64,000 nucleotides of DNA, from NCBI GenBank assembly GCA_951813065.1, contig CATOTH010000007.1:223797-287796 (forward strand), written 5' to 3'. Shown piece after piece: positions 1 to 8,846 of the stretch (positions are counted from its first letter, which is position 1; each line of letters opens with the position of its first letter). A model generated the notes under the pieces. That model did no database searches, was not told the origin of the DNA, and saw only the letters and a list, made by a program, of their open reading frames with translations. The translations under genes and the position numbers were made by a program. Source of the stretch: an uncultured Bryobacterales bacterium (GTDB lineage: Bacteria > Acidobacteriota > Terriglobia > Bryobacterales > UBA6623).

Positions 1-1
1 C

Positions 2-511
2 GCGATGAGGGAGGTTGTCCGGAGGCGCTACGCCCGTCTACGGCACGAAGGCAAGGAATTCCCTACCTTCGTGCTGATCGATGGAGGCGTGGGCCAGTTG
101 CATGCAGCGGCGGACGCGCTGGCGGAACTCGGCGCACCCTCGCAGCCGCTGGCCGCAATCGCGAAACGCGAAGAAGAGATTTTCGTCCTCGGGCGCGAGG
201 ACGAGCCAATCCGGCTCGACAGGTTCAATCCGATCCTGCACGCAATCCAGCAGATTCGCGACGAGGCGCACCGGTTCGCGCTAACGTTTCACAGGCAGCG
301 CCGCTCGAATCGCATCCTGCGCTCAGAACTGCTGGACATTCCGGGAATCGGCGCGGCCACTGCGGCGAAACTCTTGCGAGAGTTCGGTAGCGTGGCTGGA
401 ATTCGAGACTGCGCGTTCGGCGACCTGGCGGCGTCAGTCGGAGCGCGGCGCGCAGAAGCGGTCCGGGAGCACTTCGGGCGGCCGATCCCGAATCAGGCCC
501 AGCAATTGTAA
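2..511 (+). CDS. uvrC: UvrC excinuclease subunit, C-terminal part (5' end outside window)
   Basis: This is the C-terminal part of UvrC, which makes the incisions on both sides of a lesion in UvrABC nucleotide excision repair. The reading frame is already open at base 2, so the gene starts upstream of the window. The visible part holds the RNase H-like nuclease core: LIDGGVGQL carries the family's catalytic Asp (usual form GGKGQ), and RDEAHRFA carries the conserved His. A helix-hairpin-helix DNA-binding pair follows (LLDIPGIGAATAAKLL, then a second hairpin). The stop codon lies inside the 3' end of the convergent ABC ATPase gene, giving a 19-base overlap. The identification is firm; only the missing N-terminal GIY-YIG domain cannot be checked. 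Confidence 0.95.
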   Translation, partial: AMREVVRRRYARLRHEGKEFPTFVLIDGGVGQLHAAADALAELGAPSQPLAAIAKREEEIFVLGREDEPIRLDRFNPILHAIQQIRDEAHRFALTFHRQRRSNRILRSELLDIPGIGAATAAKLLREFGSVAGIRDCAFGDLAASVGARRAEAVREHFGRPIPNQAQQL

Positions 512-1290
512 TAGCCGTCCTTGCTAACCACCTCGATCGGCATGCCGTAGACCTCGGACAGCACCTCCGGAGACAGCAGGAGTTCCTTGGGACCGTCCGC
601 GTGGATCCGGCCCTCGTTCAGCAGGACGACGCGGGACACCTCGGGCACGATGTCCGGCAGGTGATGGGTGACATAGATCAGGCTTGTTCCCAGCGCCGCG
701 ATCTTCCGCAATGTATCCCGCAGTCCCAGGGCGGAACGGATGTCGAGACCGTTGGACGGCTCGTCAAGCAGCAGCGCCCGCGGCTTGTTCACCAACGCCC
801 GGCCGATCACGACGCGCTTGGCCTCGCCCGTGGACATCGCGTTCACCGGCTTGTCTCGGAGGTGCTCGGCACTCATCAGGCGCAGCACTTCCGCGCCCCG
901 CGCCTCCATTGCGTCGGTAACCGGGTGCTGCGGCCACAGCTCGAAGCTGGAATAGAATCCCGACAGCACCACGCTTCGCCCGGAAGCGCTCTTGGAGCAA
1001 GCCTGGACCATTTCGTTCGAGACGATCGCAACGAGCTTGCGCATGTCGTGGACGTGCCAGTTCGAGCGGCCGAAGAGCTTCATGATCGGGCCGAAGCGCC
1101 GGACAGGATGGTCGTAGCGCATCATCGTCCGGATCAGAGTGGACTTGCCGGAACCGTTCGGGCCGATGATCGCCAGATGCTGACCGCATGGGATCGTCAG
1201 CGAAATACCGTCAAGCGCCAGGGTATCTCCGCGATAGACAGTGATGTTGCGAAAATCCAGCAGCGGAGGATCTTGCGTCGATTCCGTCAT
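493..1290 (-). CDS. ABC transporter ATP-binding protein
   Basis: A single-domain ABC ATPase of about 265 residues. It has Walker A GPNGSGKS, a modified signature MSTGEAKRV in place of LSGGQ, Walker B ALLLDEPSNGLD and a switch His in YVTHH. The STGE-type signature and single-domain layout recall the ModF/YlmA-like cytosolic or importer ATPases, but no permease or binding protein is nearby, so the substrate is unknown. I place the start at the ATG at 1290. A TTG at 1320 in the same frame would add ten residues, and neither has a clear ribosome-binding site. It follows the glutamine amidotransferase gene by some 50 bases on the same strand and is probably co-transcribed with it. Its 3' end overlaps uvrC tail to tail. 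Confidence 0.88.
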   Translation of the reverse strand: MTESTQDPPLLDFRNITVYRGDTLALDGISLTIPCGQHLAIIGPNGSGKSTLIRTMMRYDHPVRRFGPIMKLFGRSNWHVHDMRKLVAIVSNEMVQACSKSASGRSVVLSGFYSSFELWPQHPVTDAMEARGAEVLRLMSAEHLRDKPVNAMSTGEAKRVVIGRALVNKPRALLLDEPSNGLDIRSALGLRDTLRKIAALGTSLIYVTHHLPDIVPEVSRVVLLNEGRIHADGPKELLLSPEVLSEVYGMPIEVVSKDGYYNCWA

Positions 1291-1344
1291 CGGTGGCTCG
1301 AGTGGAGTCGGCTCTGTCAAACCTAGCGCTCGCCTGCGGGAAGT

Positions 1345-1908
1345 TCAGCGCCGGAGGAAGTTTCCAAGCAGGCGCTTGCCCGGCTCGGTGAGGATCGACT
1401 CGGGGTGGAACTGCAGTCCCTCCACCGGCAGTTCGCGGTGCCGGAGACCCATGACGATGCCGTCATCCGTCCAGGCCGAGACTTCCAGCTTTGCCGGAAT
1501 CGATTCCCGTTCGACAATCAGCGAGTGGTATCTGGTCGCAACGAAACCCTGCTCCAGGCCCTCGAACACCGTGCGACCGTCGTGCCGGACAGCACTGGTC
1601 TTGCCATGCATGAGGTAGGGAGCGCGGACCACCCTGCCACCGAAGGCCTGCCCGATCGACTGGTGACCAAGGCAGACTCCCAGAATCGGAACCCGGTCAG
1701 CCATTGCCTTAACGAGTTCGACCGAGATACCCGCCTCGCTCGGCGTACAGGGCCCCGGCGAAATCACAATCCGGTCAGGCCCCATGGCGGCGATCTCCTC
1801 CACGCTCACCTCGTCGTTGCGCCTGACCGTGATCGACGCGCCGAGTTCGCCGAGAAACTGCACCAAGTTGAAGGTGAACGAATCGTAATTGTCGATGACT
1901 AGGGTCAT
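1345..1908 (-). CDS. trpG: Glutamine amidotransferase, anthranilate/aminodeoxychorismate synthase component II
   Basis: A class I glutamine amidotransferase of 187 residues, the ammonia-supplying subunit of anthranilate synthase (tryptophan) or aminodeoxychorismate synthase (folate). The start [17 protein letters not shown] is the family N terminus, which fixes the ATG at 1908 rather than the open frame upstream. The catalytic triad is visible: Cys in [11 protein letters not shown], and His and Glu in [14 protein letters not shown] is the oxyanion-hole loop. In many bacteria one such subunit serves both synthases. No trpE or pabB partner lies in the window, so trpG and pabA cannot be told apart from context. 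Confidence 0.9.
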   Translation of the reverse strand: MTLVIDNYDSFTFNLVQFLGELGASITVRRNDEVSVEEIAAMGPDRIVISPGPCTPSEAGISVELVKAMADRVPILGVCLGHQSIGQAFGGRVVRAPYLMHGKTSAVRHDGRTVFEGLEQGFVATRYHSLIVERESIPAKLEVSAWTDDGIVMGLRHRELPVEGLQFHPESILTEPGKRLLGNFLRR

Positions 1909-2006
1909 CTTCTCTATTGTCGCCCCCCCAGCCGGCCCCTCCCGGGCGATAGCCGTTCGCAATGCCTCACGGCTACAATGAACCACCACAGAGAGACGCT
2001 AGCACC

Positions 2007-3101
2007 ATGATCCGGAGAACCTTCGTCACGACCGCCACCCTGGGCGCCGCCGGAGCTGCATGCATGCAGCAATCGGTCTCACCCGCGACTGAGCGCCCGC
2101 CAATCAGGATGCATGCAGGGGCGCAACGAAGTCCTACGAACGTGGAGATTCTCCAGTTCCTGAAGAGACACGGCGTCAACCACTGCTGCGGGTACCCTCC
2201 GCATCCAGGGGATCGGGGCTACTGGCTCAAGGAGGATCTGGAAAAGACCCGTGAGCTGTGCGAATCGCACGGTGTAGCGCTCGACATGGTCGCGCTTCCC
2301 TTCCTCGCTTCATCGCACATCGACCGCGAAGAGCGCGGCGCGATTATGCTTGGGCAGTCTCCCGAGCGCGACCGCGACATCGAGGATATCCACAAGATGA
2401 TCCACGGCTGCGCGGAAACAGGCATCCCGGCGTTCAAGTACAACATGAGCATATTGGGAGTGCTGCGCACCGAGCCGACGCCGGGCCGGGGCGGATCGCA
2501 ATACTCGACTTGGCGGCTGGACGAGGCACGGCCCGATCCAGTGGAAACACGGGCCGGGCGCGTGGACGCCGACACTGCCTGGGAGCGCATCACTTACTTC
2601 CTCGACCGGGTGATCCCGGTTGCGAACGAGTACAAGGTGCGGGCAGCCTGCCACCCGCACGACCCGGGCGTGCCCCCGGATGGCTATCAAGGAGTCTCGA
2701 GAGTCCTGGGCACGCCCGAGGGACTGTACCGGTTCATGAGCATCCAGGAAAGCCCCTATCACGGCTTCAACCTCTGCCTCGGGACAACCGCCGAGATGCT
2801 ACAGGATCCAGCAAGGGAGATCCACGACGTGATCCGCCGCATCGGGGGGCAGAAAAAGATCTTCAACATCCACTTCCGCAACATCCGAGGCAAGCGTGAC
2901 AGCTTCCAGGAAGTCTATCCAGACGAAGGCGACATGAACATGGTGGAGGTCGCCAGGACCCTCTGGGAAGTCGACTATCCCTATATGCTGATGCCTGACC
3001 ACATGCCGAGGCACGCGGACGATCCCAAAGGAAGGCAGGGGTTCGCCTACGGCTTCGGCTACATCAACGGAATCCTGCAGTCGCTTCAAGACGGGGCCTG
3101 A
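2007..3101 (+). CDS. Mannonate dehydratase-like TIM-barrel protein with Tat signal
   Basis: A 364-residue homologue of UxuA, which dehydrates D-mannonate to 2-keto-3-deoxygluconate in hexuronate breakdown. Family signatures are the metal-site segment ACHPHDPG and the barrel strand FNIHFRNIRG, followed by a late MPDHMPRH. The start is the ATG at 2007: it opens MIRRTFVTTATLGAAG, a twin-arginine signal with an Ala-rich core, so the protein is probably exported folded. UxuA of enterobacteria is cytosolic, so this is a secreted paralogue and may act on a different sugar or as an isomerase-like barrel. It is divergent from trpG with about 100 bases between them, and is followed by a strong hairpin. 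Family membership is secure; the substrate is inferred. Confidence 0.82.
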   Translation: MIRRTFVTTATLGAAGAACMQQSVSPATERPPIRMHAGAQRSPTNVEILQFLKRHGVNHCCGYPPHPGDRGYWLKEDLEKTRELCESHGVALDMVALPFLASSHIDREERGAIMLGQSPERDRDIEDIHKMIHGCAETGIPAFKYNMSILGVLRTEPTPGRGGSQYSTWRLDEARPDPVETRAGRVDADTAWERITYFLDRVIPVANEYKVRAACHPHDPGVPPDGYQGVSRVLGTPEGLYRFMSIQESPYHGFNLCLGTTAEMLQDPAREIHDVIRRIGGQKKIFNIHFRNIRGKRDSFQEVYPDEGDMNMVEVARTLWEVDYPYMLMPDHMPRHADDPKGRQGFAYGFGYINGILQSLQDGA

Positions 3102-3110
3102 CCCGAAGTT

Positions 3111-3141
3111 CCCGGCCCCGGGCGGCTTGGCCGGGGCCGGG
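3111..3141 (+). terminator. Strong hairpin after the mannonate dehydratase gene
   Basis: A perfect 11-bp inverted repeat of G/C pairs (arms 3111-3121 and 3131-3141, nine-base loop) starts ten bases after the stop codon. There is no T-run after it, so it is a hairpin-type terminator or mRNA 3' stabiliser rather than a textbook intrinsic terminator. Confidence 0.6.
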
Positions 3142-3193
3142 CCGAATCGGCGTTGGGGCTGCTGTGCTAACGTCGAATCGAGACCGTGTCTTG

Positions 3194-4177
3194 ATGTCCG
3201 CACTACCGGCAGTGGAAGTGTCCGAGTGCAGCTTCGCCTACGGGAAGCCTTCCGCCGACAGCCCGCCGGCCCTGGATCACGTCAGCTTTAGCGTGGCCCA
3301 AGGGGCTATTTTCGGTCTGCTCGGACCGAACGGCAGCGGCAAGACCACTCTCTTCCGTATCCTCTCCACGCTCTTGATGCCGGACAGCGGAAGCGCCCAG
3401 CTCTTCGGGATCGACGTGGCCGAGAAAGCGCTAGAGGCTCGGCGGCACGTCGGCGTCGTGTTCCAGTCACAAAGCCTGGACCGCCTGCTCTCTGTCGAGG
3501 AAAACCTCGTGCATCACGGCCATATGCACGGGATGCGAGGGGCGGGGTTGACGAGCCGGATCGACGAGGTCCTGGCACGAGTCGGCCTAGGCGACCGTCG
3601 CAAGGATCGGGTCGGTACGCTTTCGGGAGGCCTGCGTCGCCGGGCAGATCTCGCGAAGGGTGTCTTGCACGGCCCGCGCCTCCTGCTCTTGGACGAACCC
3701 AATACGGGCGTCGACCCCGTCGCTCGAAGGGCGTTCTGGGGATATCTGAGGGAACTGCGGCAGTCCGAAGGCGTCACCGTCCTGTTGACCACGCACTCTC
3801 TAGACGAAGCCGACTACTGCGATCAGCTTGCGATTCTGGATCTTGGCAGGCTGATCCGGACAGGCACTCCGGCTGAACTCAAGGCCGAAATAGGCGGGGA
3901 GGTTGTGACGCTCGAGGCCGACCGGCCGGCCGAGATCGCGGCAGCTCTCGCCGATGAATTCGCGGTGAGCGACCCGTGGCTCGATGGCAGCGAGATCCGC
4001 TTCGCTCGCTCCGAAGGATCGCAATGGGCGGTGCGCCTCATGGAACGGTTCGGGCCGGAAGTCGGTTCCGTCAAAGTTTCCAGGCCGAGCCTGGAAGATG
4101 TCTTCTTCCGGCATGCAGGGCGGGGATTTGACCCAGACGGAGCCGCGCCTGGCGCATCGCCGAAACCTGGCCCCTGA
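3194..4177 (+). CDS. ABC-2 type exporter ATP-binding protein, no adjacent permease
   Basis: A DrrA/CcmA-type ATPase of 327 residues. It shows Walker A GPNGSGKTT, Q-loop VVFQSQSLD, signature TLSGGLRRR, Walker B LLLLDEPNTGVDP and switch TTHSLDEAD. A C-terminal extension typical of DrrA-like proteins ends in SLEDVFF. I take the ATG at 3194; an upstream in-frame start at 3164 adds ten residues of no family character. These ATPases normally sit directly before an ABC-2 membrane gene, but the next gene is convergent, so the partner is elsewhere or lost. The substrate cannot be deduced. Confidence 0.9.
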   Translation: MSALPAVEVSECSFAYGKPSADSPPALDHVSFSVAQGAIFGLLGPNGSGKTTLFRILSTLLMPDSGSAQLFGIDVAEKALEARRHVGVVFQSQSLDRLLSVEENLVHHGHMHGMRGAGLTSRIDEVLARVGLGDRRKDRVGTLSGGLRRRADLAKGVLHGPRLLLLDEPNTGVDPVARRAFWGYLRELRQSEGVTVLLTTHSLDEADYCDQLAILDLGRLIRTGTPAELKAEIGGEVVTLEADRPAEIAAALADEFAVSDPWLDGSEIRFARSEGSQWAVRLMERFGPEVGSVKVSRPSLEDVFFRHAGRGFDPDGAAPGASPKPGP

Positions 4178-4198
4178 TACATTCGGCTCGGCAACCAA

Positions 4199-5179
4199 TC
4201 AGATCGCGTCCGGGTAGTAGCCCGCGCGCGCCTGGATCCTGACATCCTTGCGCGGACTCTTCAACGTGATCTTGCGGAACCCGGTCTGGCCAGACTCCTC
4301 CTCGGGCGAATACCCGATGCTGTATTGGCTGCGCATCTCATCCTCGATCTGCTGAAAGATCGTCGCGAGCCGCATGTTGCGGGAAACGGTGAAGAAGCTG
4401 CCACCCGTCTCAGTGGCCATCTTCTTCAGCGTCCCGGTCGCCGATCCGTGGTAGAACACCTGGCTACCCCGGGTGAATTGCCGGTCGATGTACTGGATCG
4501 TGTACACGACGACATCGCTGCGCTGAGCGGCCTCGATCGCAGCCTTGAGTTTTACCTTGCTCCCGACATCGAATCCGTCCGAGATCACTACGACCGCCTT
4601 GCGCCCGACCTGGTTCCGGAACAATTCGTCCGCGGCGAGATACAGCGCGTCATGCAGGGCGGTGCTGGTTTGCTTCTTGTTGCCGGTAGGATTCGGATGG
4701 AATCCACCAGTTGGTACTTCCACCTGCAGTTCGTCCAGCCCCCGCTCGAGCAGCCGCTGCGAGCTGGTGTAGTCTTGCAGCAATTCCACGTTGCGGTCAA
4801 AGCTCATCAGGAACGCCAGGTCCTTTTCAGGACGCAGGACGGATCGAAAGAAGTGCGACCCTGCGCGGCGCTCGTCCGGGATCAGCGCTTGCTGACTGCC
4901 ACTGGTGTCGATCAACAGCCCGATCGTCAGCGGCAGGTCTGTTTGATGCGCGAAGTAGCGGATCTCCTGGCGGACGCCGTCTTCCGACAGAATGAAATCC
5001 TCCTTGCCTAACGTGCTGACCAATCGGCCGCTACGGTCCTTGACAGTTGCCACCACGTTCACGACTCTCACATCCGTCGAGAACGTCGGCTCCTCCACGA
5101 CGGGTTGCGTTTCCCCCGTCTGAGCAGCCGATTGGGACAGCGCCATCAGCAGCGCGAAGGCCGTAGCCAGGACTCTCAT
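4199..5179 (-). CDS. Secreted VWFA-domain protein of the acidobacterial type
   Basis: A 326-residue exported protein with an N-terminal signal (MRVLATAFALLMALSQSAAQ, cleavage near residue 20) and one von Willebrand A domain. The MIDAS metal motif is DTSGS, after a short beta domain (VVNVVATVKDRSG) that typifies the VWFA-related family abundant in Acidobacteriota. The C terminus KSPRKDVRIQARAGYYP is also family-like. The gene begins one base after the stop of the CvpA-family gene, so the two are translationally coupled. VWFA domains bind protein partners through a divalent metal. The role in these bacteria is unknown; envelope assembly or adhesion is a guess. Confidence 0.85.
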   Translation of the reverse strand: MRVLATAFALLMALSQSAAQTGETQPVVEEPTFSTDVRVVNVVATVKDRSGRLVSTLGKEDFILSEDGVRQEIRYFAHQTDLPLTIGLLIDTSGSQQALIPDERRAGSHFFRSVLRPEKDLAFLMSFDRNVELLQDYTSSQRLLERGLDELQVEVPTGGFHPNPTGNKKQTSTALHDALYLAADELFRNQVGRKAVVVISDGFDVGSKVKLKAAIEAAQRSDVVVYTIQYIDRQFTRGSQVFYHGSATGTLKKMATETGGSFFTVSRNMRLATIFQQIEDEMRSQYSIGYSPEEESGQTGFRKITLKSPRKDVRIQARAGYYPDAI

Positions 5180-5180
5180 G

Positions 5181-5939
5181 CTAGTTCGACAGACGTGCTC
5201 GAGGCAGCGGCGGTTTCGCGGCACGCCGTCCGAATCGTTCCGGCCAGGTGTCATCACCGAGGATCGAAGCACGCAACGCTGCCTGCTCCGAAGACGGGAA
5301 CCCTTCTTCGAGAGGACGACTCAGCGGTCGATTTCTCAAGCTGAACTCGCCATCGGCATTTCCGTCTCCCCCCTCGGACCTGTTGGTCTCGGACGGATCC
5401 TCTCGATCTATCGACTTCTGATCCTCAACAGCTGCGATGCCCCGTTTGAAGGCGGCTCGCAGGCCCTGCGGAGCAATCGCTACCACGGTGCGAGCGAGGC
5501 TCACGATCCACGGCGCGAGCGTCGATCCAGCGACGATGCCCTTGGTGTTCCCTAGAGGCTGGAAGGCGATAAGCCCGAGTAACAAGACAGCGCAAACCAA
5601 TAGCCCCCGCAACATTCCGAACACACCTCCAAGGGACATGTCCAGCCACCGCAGGCCGGTGAAGCTCCACACACTGACGAGCGTGCGTGCAATCAGCATG
5701 CCGAGGATTATGCAACCGACAAAAACCAGAGCGAACGCGACGGTGGCCGCGATCCGCGGATTCCGGATCCAGGGTTGCAGTTCATTCGCCAGAAGGCCGT
5801 GACCCCACATCGCCAAGACAACACCGACGACGAGCGAAGCGATTCGGAAGAGTTCCCTCGTGATCCCGTTGCGTACCGCCAGGATCACGGAGAGAAGCAA
5901 GACGGTTCCGAGGACGACGTCAAGGACGTTTAGGTCCAT
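5181..5939 (-). CDS. CvpA-family inner-membrane protein
   Basis: A 252-residue membrane protein with four hydrophobic segments in the first 150 residues (for example VVLGTVLLLSVILAV and LVVGVVLAMWG) in the CvpA pattern, including GITRELFRI after the first helix. CvpA was named for colicin V production and is tied to envelope homeostasis and purF-linked loci. The last 90 residues form a charged, low-complexity cytosolic tail rich in Arg, Ser and Glu, longer than in E. coli CvpA. It is first in a two-gene unit with the VWFA protein. Membership is clear from topology and the N-terminal motif; function is inferred only from the family. Confidence 0.78.
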   Translation of the reverse strand: MDLNVLDVVLGTVLLLSVILAVRNGITRELFRIASLVVGVVLAMWGHGLLANELQPWIRNPRIAATVAFALVFVGCIILGMLIARTLVSVWSFTGLRWLDMSLGGVFGMLRGLLVCAVLLLGLIAFQPLGNTKGIVAGSTLAPWIVSLARTVVAIAPQGLRAAFKRGIAAVEDQKSIDREDPSETNRSEGGDGNADGEFSLRNRPLSRPLEEGFPSSEQAALRASILGDDTWPERFGRRAAKPPLPRARLSN

Positions 5940-5999
5940 GCCAGCACCTCATGGGCTCACATCGGGATCGCCCGGAAACCCCGGGACTCATTCTCCCTC

Positions 6000-6611
6000 T
6001 CAAGGCGCACCGCCGTTGCGTGCGCCCCTGCAGGTGATTACGTTCGCTGGAGGCAAGTTGCGCCACACGCAGTTCGATTCGACGGATTCGAAATACCGCC
6101 GGAGCATGTCACCCGCATCAAAGTACTCGAGGCGCCGTCCGGCCATCCGGATGCGGTGGACGTACTGGAACTGGGTCAGAGTGCCCTCCTCGCTGAACCT
6201 CGGCAGCAGAGGCTGGAAGATCGCGCCGACCGCCGCTTCGTCCAGAAACCCAATCCCCAAGGAAGAGACGACCCCATTGACCGTGTCGATGCCCCTGCGG
6301 TCCAGTTCAGCAGCAGCCGTTTCGGCGCGGGCGGCAACGATATGCAAGCGTTTGTCGTCGATATTGGTCCGCAAGTAGTCCACGAAGAGCGGACTGATCT
6401 CGAATGCCAGCAGGACACCGTCGGGCGGCATCACCCGCAATAGCCTCCGCGTCATCACGCCGGTCCCGGGACCGAACTCGACGACAACACGAGGCCCTTG
6501 GCGCCGCAACGGCTCGACCATGGCGTGCGCTAGGTGACGGGAGCTTGGCGCTACGGCCGCTGTGCTCTTGAAATTCGAGACAGCATTGCGCGTGAACGTA
6601 ACGAGGCTCAT
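6000..6611 (-). CDS. SAM-dependent methyltransferase, phospholipid N-methyltransferase-like
   Basis: A class I methyltransferase of 203 residues. The N-terminal motif FTRNAVSNFKSTAAVAPSS resembles the PmtA/rRNA dimethylase-like group that methylates phosphatidylethanolamine. Motif I (SAM binding) is VVEFGPGTGVMTRRLL, followed by an acidic residue at the end of beta 2 (LAFEISP). VVSSLGIGFLD takes the place of motif IV. The ATG at 6611 is chosen because conservation begins there; the open frame continues upstream without family sequence. It is separated from the CvpA gene by 60 bases on the same strand. A lipid substrate is likely but not proven. Confidence 0.72.
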   Translation of the reverse strand: MSLVTFTRNAVSNFKSTAAVAPSSRHLAHAMVEPLRRQGPRVVVEFGPGTGVMTRRLLRVMPPDGVLLAFEISPLFVDYLRTNIDDKRLHIVAARAETAAAELDRRGIDTVNGVVSSLGIGFLDEAAVGAIFQPLLPRFSEEGTLTQFQYVHRIRMAGRRLEYFDAGDMLRRYFESVESNCVWRNLPPANVITCRGARNGGAP

Positions 6612-6974
6612 AAGAGGCGGACGGCAAGGAGCCCCCAGCGCCCGAATCCCTCCATCATACGCTCGCGGCACATCGCTGCCACGTCTCTGCGTGTCGACAA
6701 CGATCGGGTGACGGGGTGACCAGCCCGTTCCGAGGAAGAGGCCCACTCCCATACTGCTGGCGTGGCAGAACACCTGTTCCTGTGCGAGATCCGTACGTGC
6801 ATGGACACGCTGACTTGGCTCACGCCAACACCCTGGGCTCGTGCGGCAGACTGGCAAGAGGAGCACCGGCGAGAATCCCAGCTTGAACCCTGCCGCCTCT
6901 CGTTCCTACCAGGATGGCGTGTGGCGCGCAGGAAGGCGTGCACAGCGAGTTCGCATGGTACGAGGTAGAAGATG
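6612..6974. other. Spacer with no gene recognised
   Basis: 363 bases between the methyltransferase start and the stop of the PLP decarboxylase. Reading frames on both strands give only short, family-less peptides. I see no RNA gene, repeat or convincing promoter. Confidence 0.5.
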
Positions 6975-8345
6975 TTATCCGCCTAGGCGGGGTTGAGCGC
7001 GGACATCATCGGCAATACGGAGAATCGCCGCAAGGCTCCGCTCGACGTCCTCGTCGGTGGTCGCCCAGGACGAGACGCTGATACGCATTGCGGTCCGTCC
7101 GCCCCAGTTCGTTTCTCCGCACCAGCAGGTCCCATCGCGCTGCACGCCTCGGATCACGTCTGCGGTGGTCCGATCGTCGCCGAACGCGACAAGCACCTGA
7201 TTGAGTACCACGTCGTTCAAGACCTCATTACCAGCGTCGCGCAAGCCATCGGCGAAACGGCGGGCCTGACGGCAGTTGCGCTCCACCAGTAGCCGGATGC
7301 CCTCGAGGCCAAGCGATGCAATCGCCGCCCAGACCTCCACTCCCCGAATGCGGCGACTTGACTCCGGCGTGAACTCGAATGGATCTCGACTCGTCGGGTC
7401 TGGGAGATAGGCCGCGTCCATCGACATCACACCACGCAATGAATTGGCATCACGCACGATGGCGAGCCCGCTGTCGTACGGAACATTGAGCCATTTGTGT
7501 GCATCTGTAGCCCACGAATCGGCGCGTTCGAGACCGTTCGATAACCCGGCGAACTGGCTCGATGCTCTCGCCCACAGGCCGAAGGCCCCATCGACGTGGA
7601 CCCAGACGTCGTCGGCCCGCACAGCGTCGCAGATCGCATCCACCGGATCGAACGCGCCGGTGTTCACGTTTCCGGCCTGAACACAGACGATCGCGGGTCC
7701 GTTGAGGGCAGGGAGTGCGGTTACACGCATGCGGCCCTGATCGTCGGCCGGTACCCGGATCACCCGGTCACGTCCGAGCCCGAGCATGCCGAGCGACTTG
7801 AAGATACTGACATGGGCCTGTTCGCCCACCACGACGGTGATCTCCCGCGCTGCCTGGACCCCGTGCCGGTCGACGTCGTGACCGTGCGCGAGCAGCACGT
7901 TGCGGCGGGCCGCTCCAAGCGCGGTGAAATTGGCCATCGTCGCTCCAGTGACAAGCGCGACCCCCGCATCCGCCGGCAGGTCGAGGATTTGGAGGGTCCA
8001 CCTCATCGCGACGCGCTCAAGCGCGGCACCGATCGGCGAACTCACCTCGCTGAATGCGTTTTGGTCCCACGCCGCGGCGAGCCAGTTCGCAGCCAGTGGT
8101 GCGGGCAAGGCACCGCCGACGACGAACCCGAAGTAGCGCGGGCCTGCGCTCGCGACCGTACCCTGGGAGCCGATTTCGTCGAGCCAAGCGATGACCTCAG
8201 AGGCGGGCAGCCCCGAGGGGGGCAGTTCCCCGTCCAGAGCCTGTGCAAGCTCGCCCGCATCGCGGAATGCGGCGACCCGGCGGGTGGGGAGCGACTCGAG
8301 GAATCGCACTGCGCGTTCACACGTCTCACAGAGCAGTTCTCGCAT
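6975..8345 (-). CDS. PLP-dependent group II amino-acid decarboxylase-like protein
   Basis: A 456-residue fold-type I PLP enzyme of the aromatic/glutamate decarboxylase group. The PLP lysine is in the TDAHKWLN motif, the aspartate that salt-bridges the pyridine ring is in VWVHVDGAFG, and TGATMANFTALGAAR is the phosphate-binding segment. The His that stacks on PLP is in EQAHVSIFKS. It is close in length to L-2,4-diaminobutyrate and aromatic-amino-acid decarboxylases. The ATG at 8345 is preferred over a TTG at 8387. It stands alone, so the substrate amino acid is not indicated by neighbours. Some family members are aldolases rather than decarboxylases. Confidence 0.85.
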   Translation of the reverse strand: MRELLCETCERAVRFLESLPTRRVAAFRDAGELAQALDGELPPSGLPASEVIAWLDEIGSQGTVASAGPRYFGFVVGGALPAPLAANWLAAAWDQNAFSEVSSPIGAALERVAMRWTLQILDLPADAGVALVTGATMANFTALGAARRNVLLAHGHDVDRHGVQAAREITVVVGEQAHVSIFKSLGMLGLGRDRVIRVPADDQGRMRVTALPALNGPAIVCVQAGNVNTGAFDPVDAICDAVRADDVWVHVDGAFGLWARASSQFAGLSNGLERADSWATDAHKWLNVPYDSGLAIVRDANSLRGVMSMDAAYLPDPTSRDPFEFTPESSRRIRGVEVWAAIASLGLEGIRLLVERNCRQARRFADGLRDAGNEVLNDVVLNQVLVAFGDDRTTADVIRGVQRDGTCWCGETNWGGRTAMRISVSSWATTDEDVERSLAAILRIADDVRAQPRLGG

Positions 8346-8846
8346 GTCCCAAATGTGCCACAGCTCCTGAACACGATCCTGTCGCAAGGCCTACGACGAA
8401 AGGCGGGGCACCGGGGCTCAGGCCCCTCAAAGAGGGTTGCCAAACCGCTGCGAAGCCTACCCGCACAGCCAAGCGGTACACTGACCCGGACGCGGCTGCG
8501 ACGTACAGCGAGCCTGTAAGTGTGTGCTCGCGATCGCGTTGGAGCGCACGTGGCATCGCAGCATTGCGAGCACGACCTGTCCTGACCAGCGCCCCCGGGA
8601 TCGTGCACTGGCGGGCGGCTTGGTAGGGCACCCGCAACTCCTGCAGGAATCTGCACCCGCAGCCACTGGCTACGAGTCAGTCTCCTCTGGACGCGGGCGT
8701 GAACCCCTGGCGCCGCCGCCTTCCGGCGAGCGTCACGGTAAAGAACGGCTACAGCGACCACCGCTGGGACACGGCCCGTAGTTCCACACGCCTCAAGTAC
8801 TGGGAACCGTTAGGGTGGAACCGGCGCTGTTACGATCAGCGTGCGG
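8346..8846. other. Spacer with weak tRNA-like arms, no gene
   Basis: About 500 bases between the divergent decarboxylase and esterase genes. On the minus strand, around 8640-8690, an anticodon-arm-like hairpin (loop CTCGTAG) is followed by a T-arm-like hairpin, but no matching acceptor stem or D-arm can be drawn. I therefore do not call a tRNA. Nothing else is recognisable. Confidence 0.4.

Noticed and set aside
1909..1989. 27-codon N-terminal extension of the trpG frame
   Set aside because: The family begins at [13 protein letters not shown]; the extension has no conserved residues.
8042..8761. 239-codon minus-strand frame running upstream of the PLP decarboxylase
   Set aside because: Its latter half overlaps the decarboxylase in another frame, and the first half is low-complexity Arg-rich sequence.
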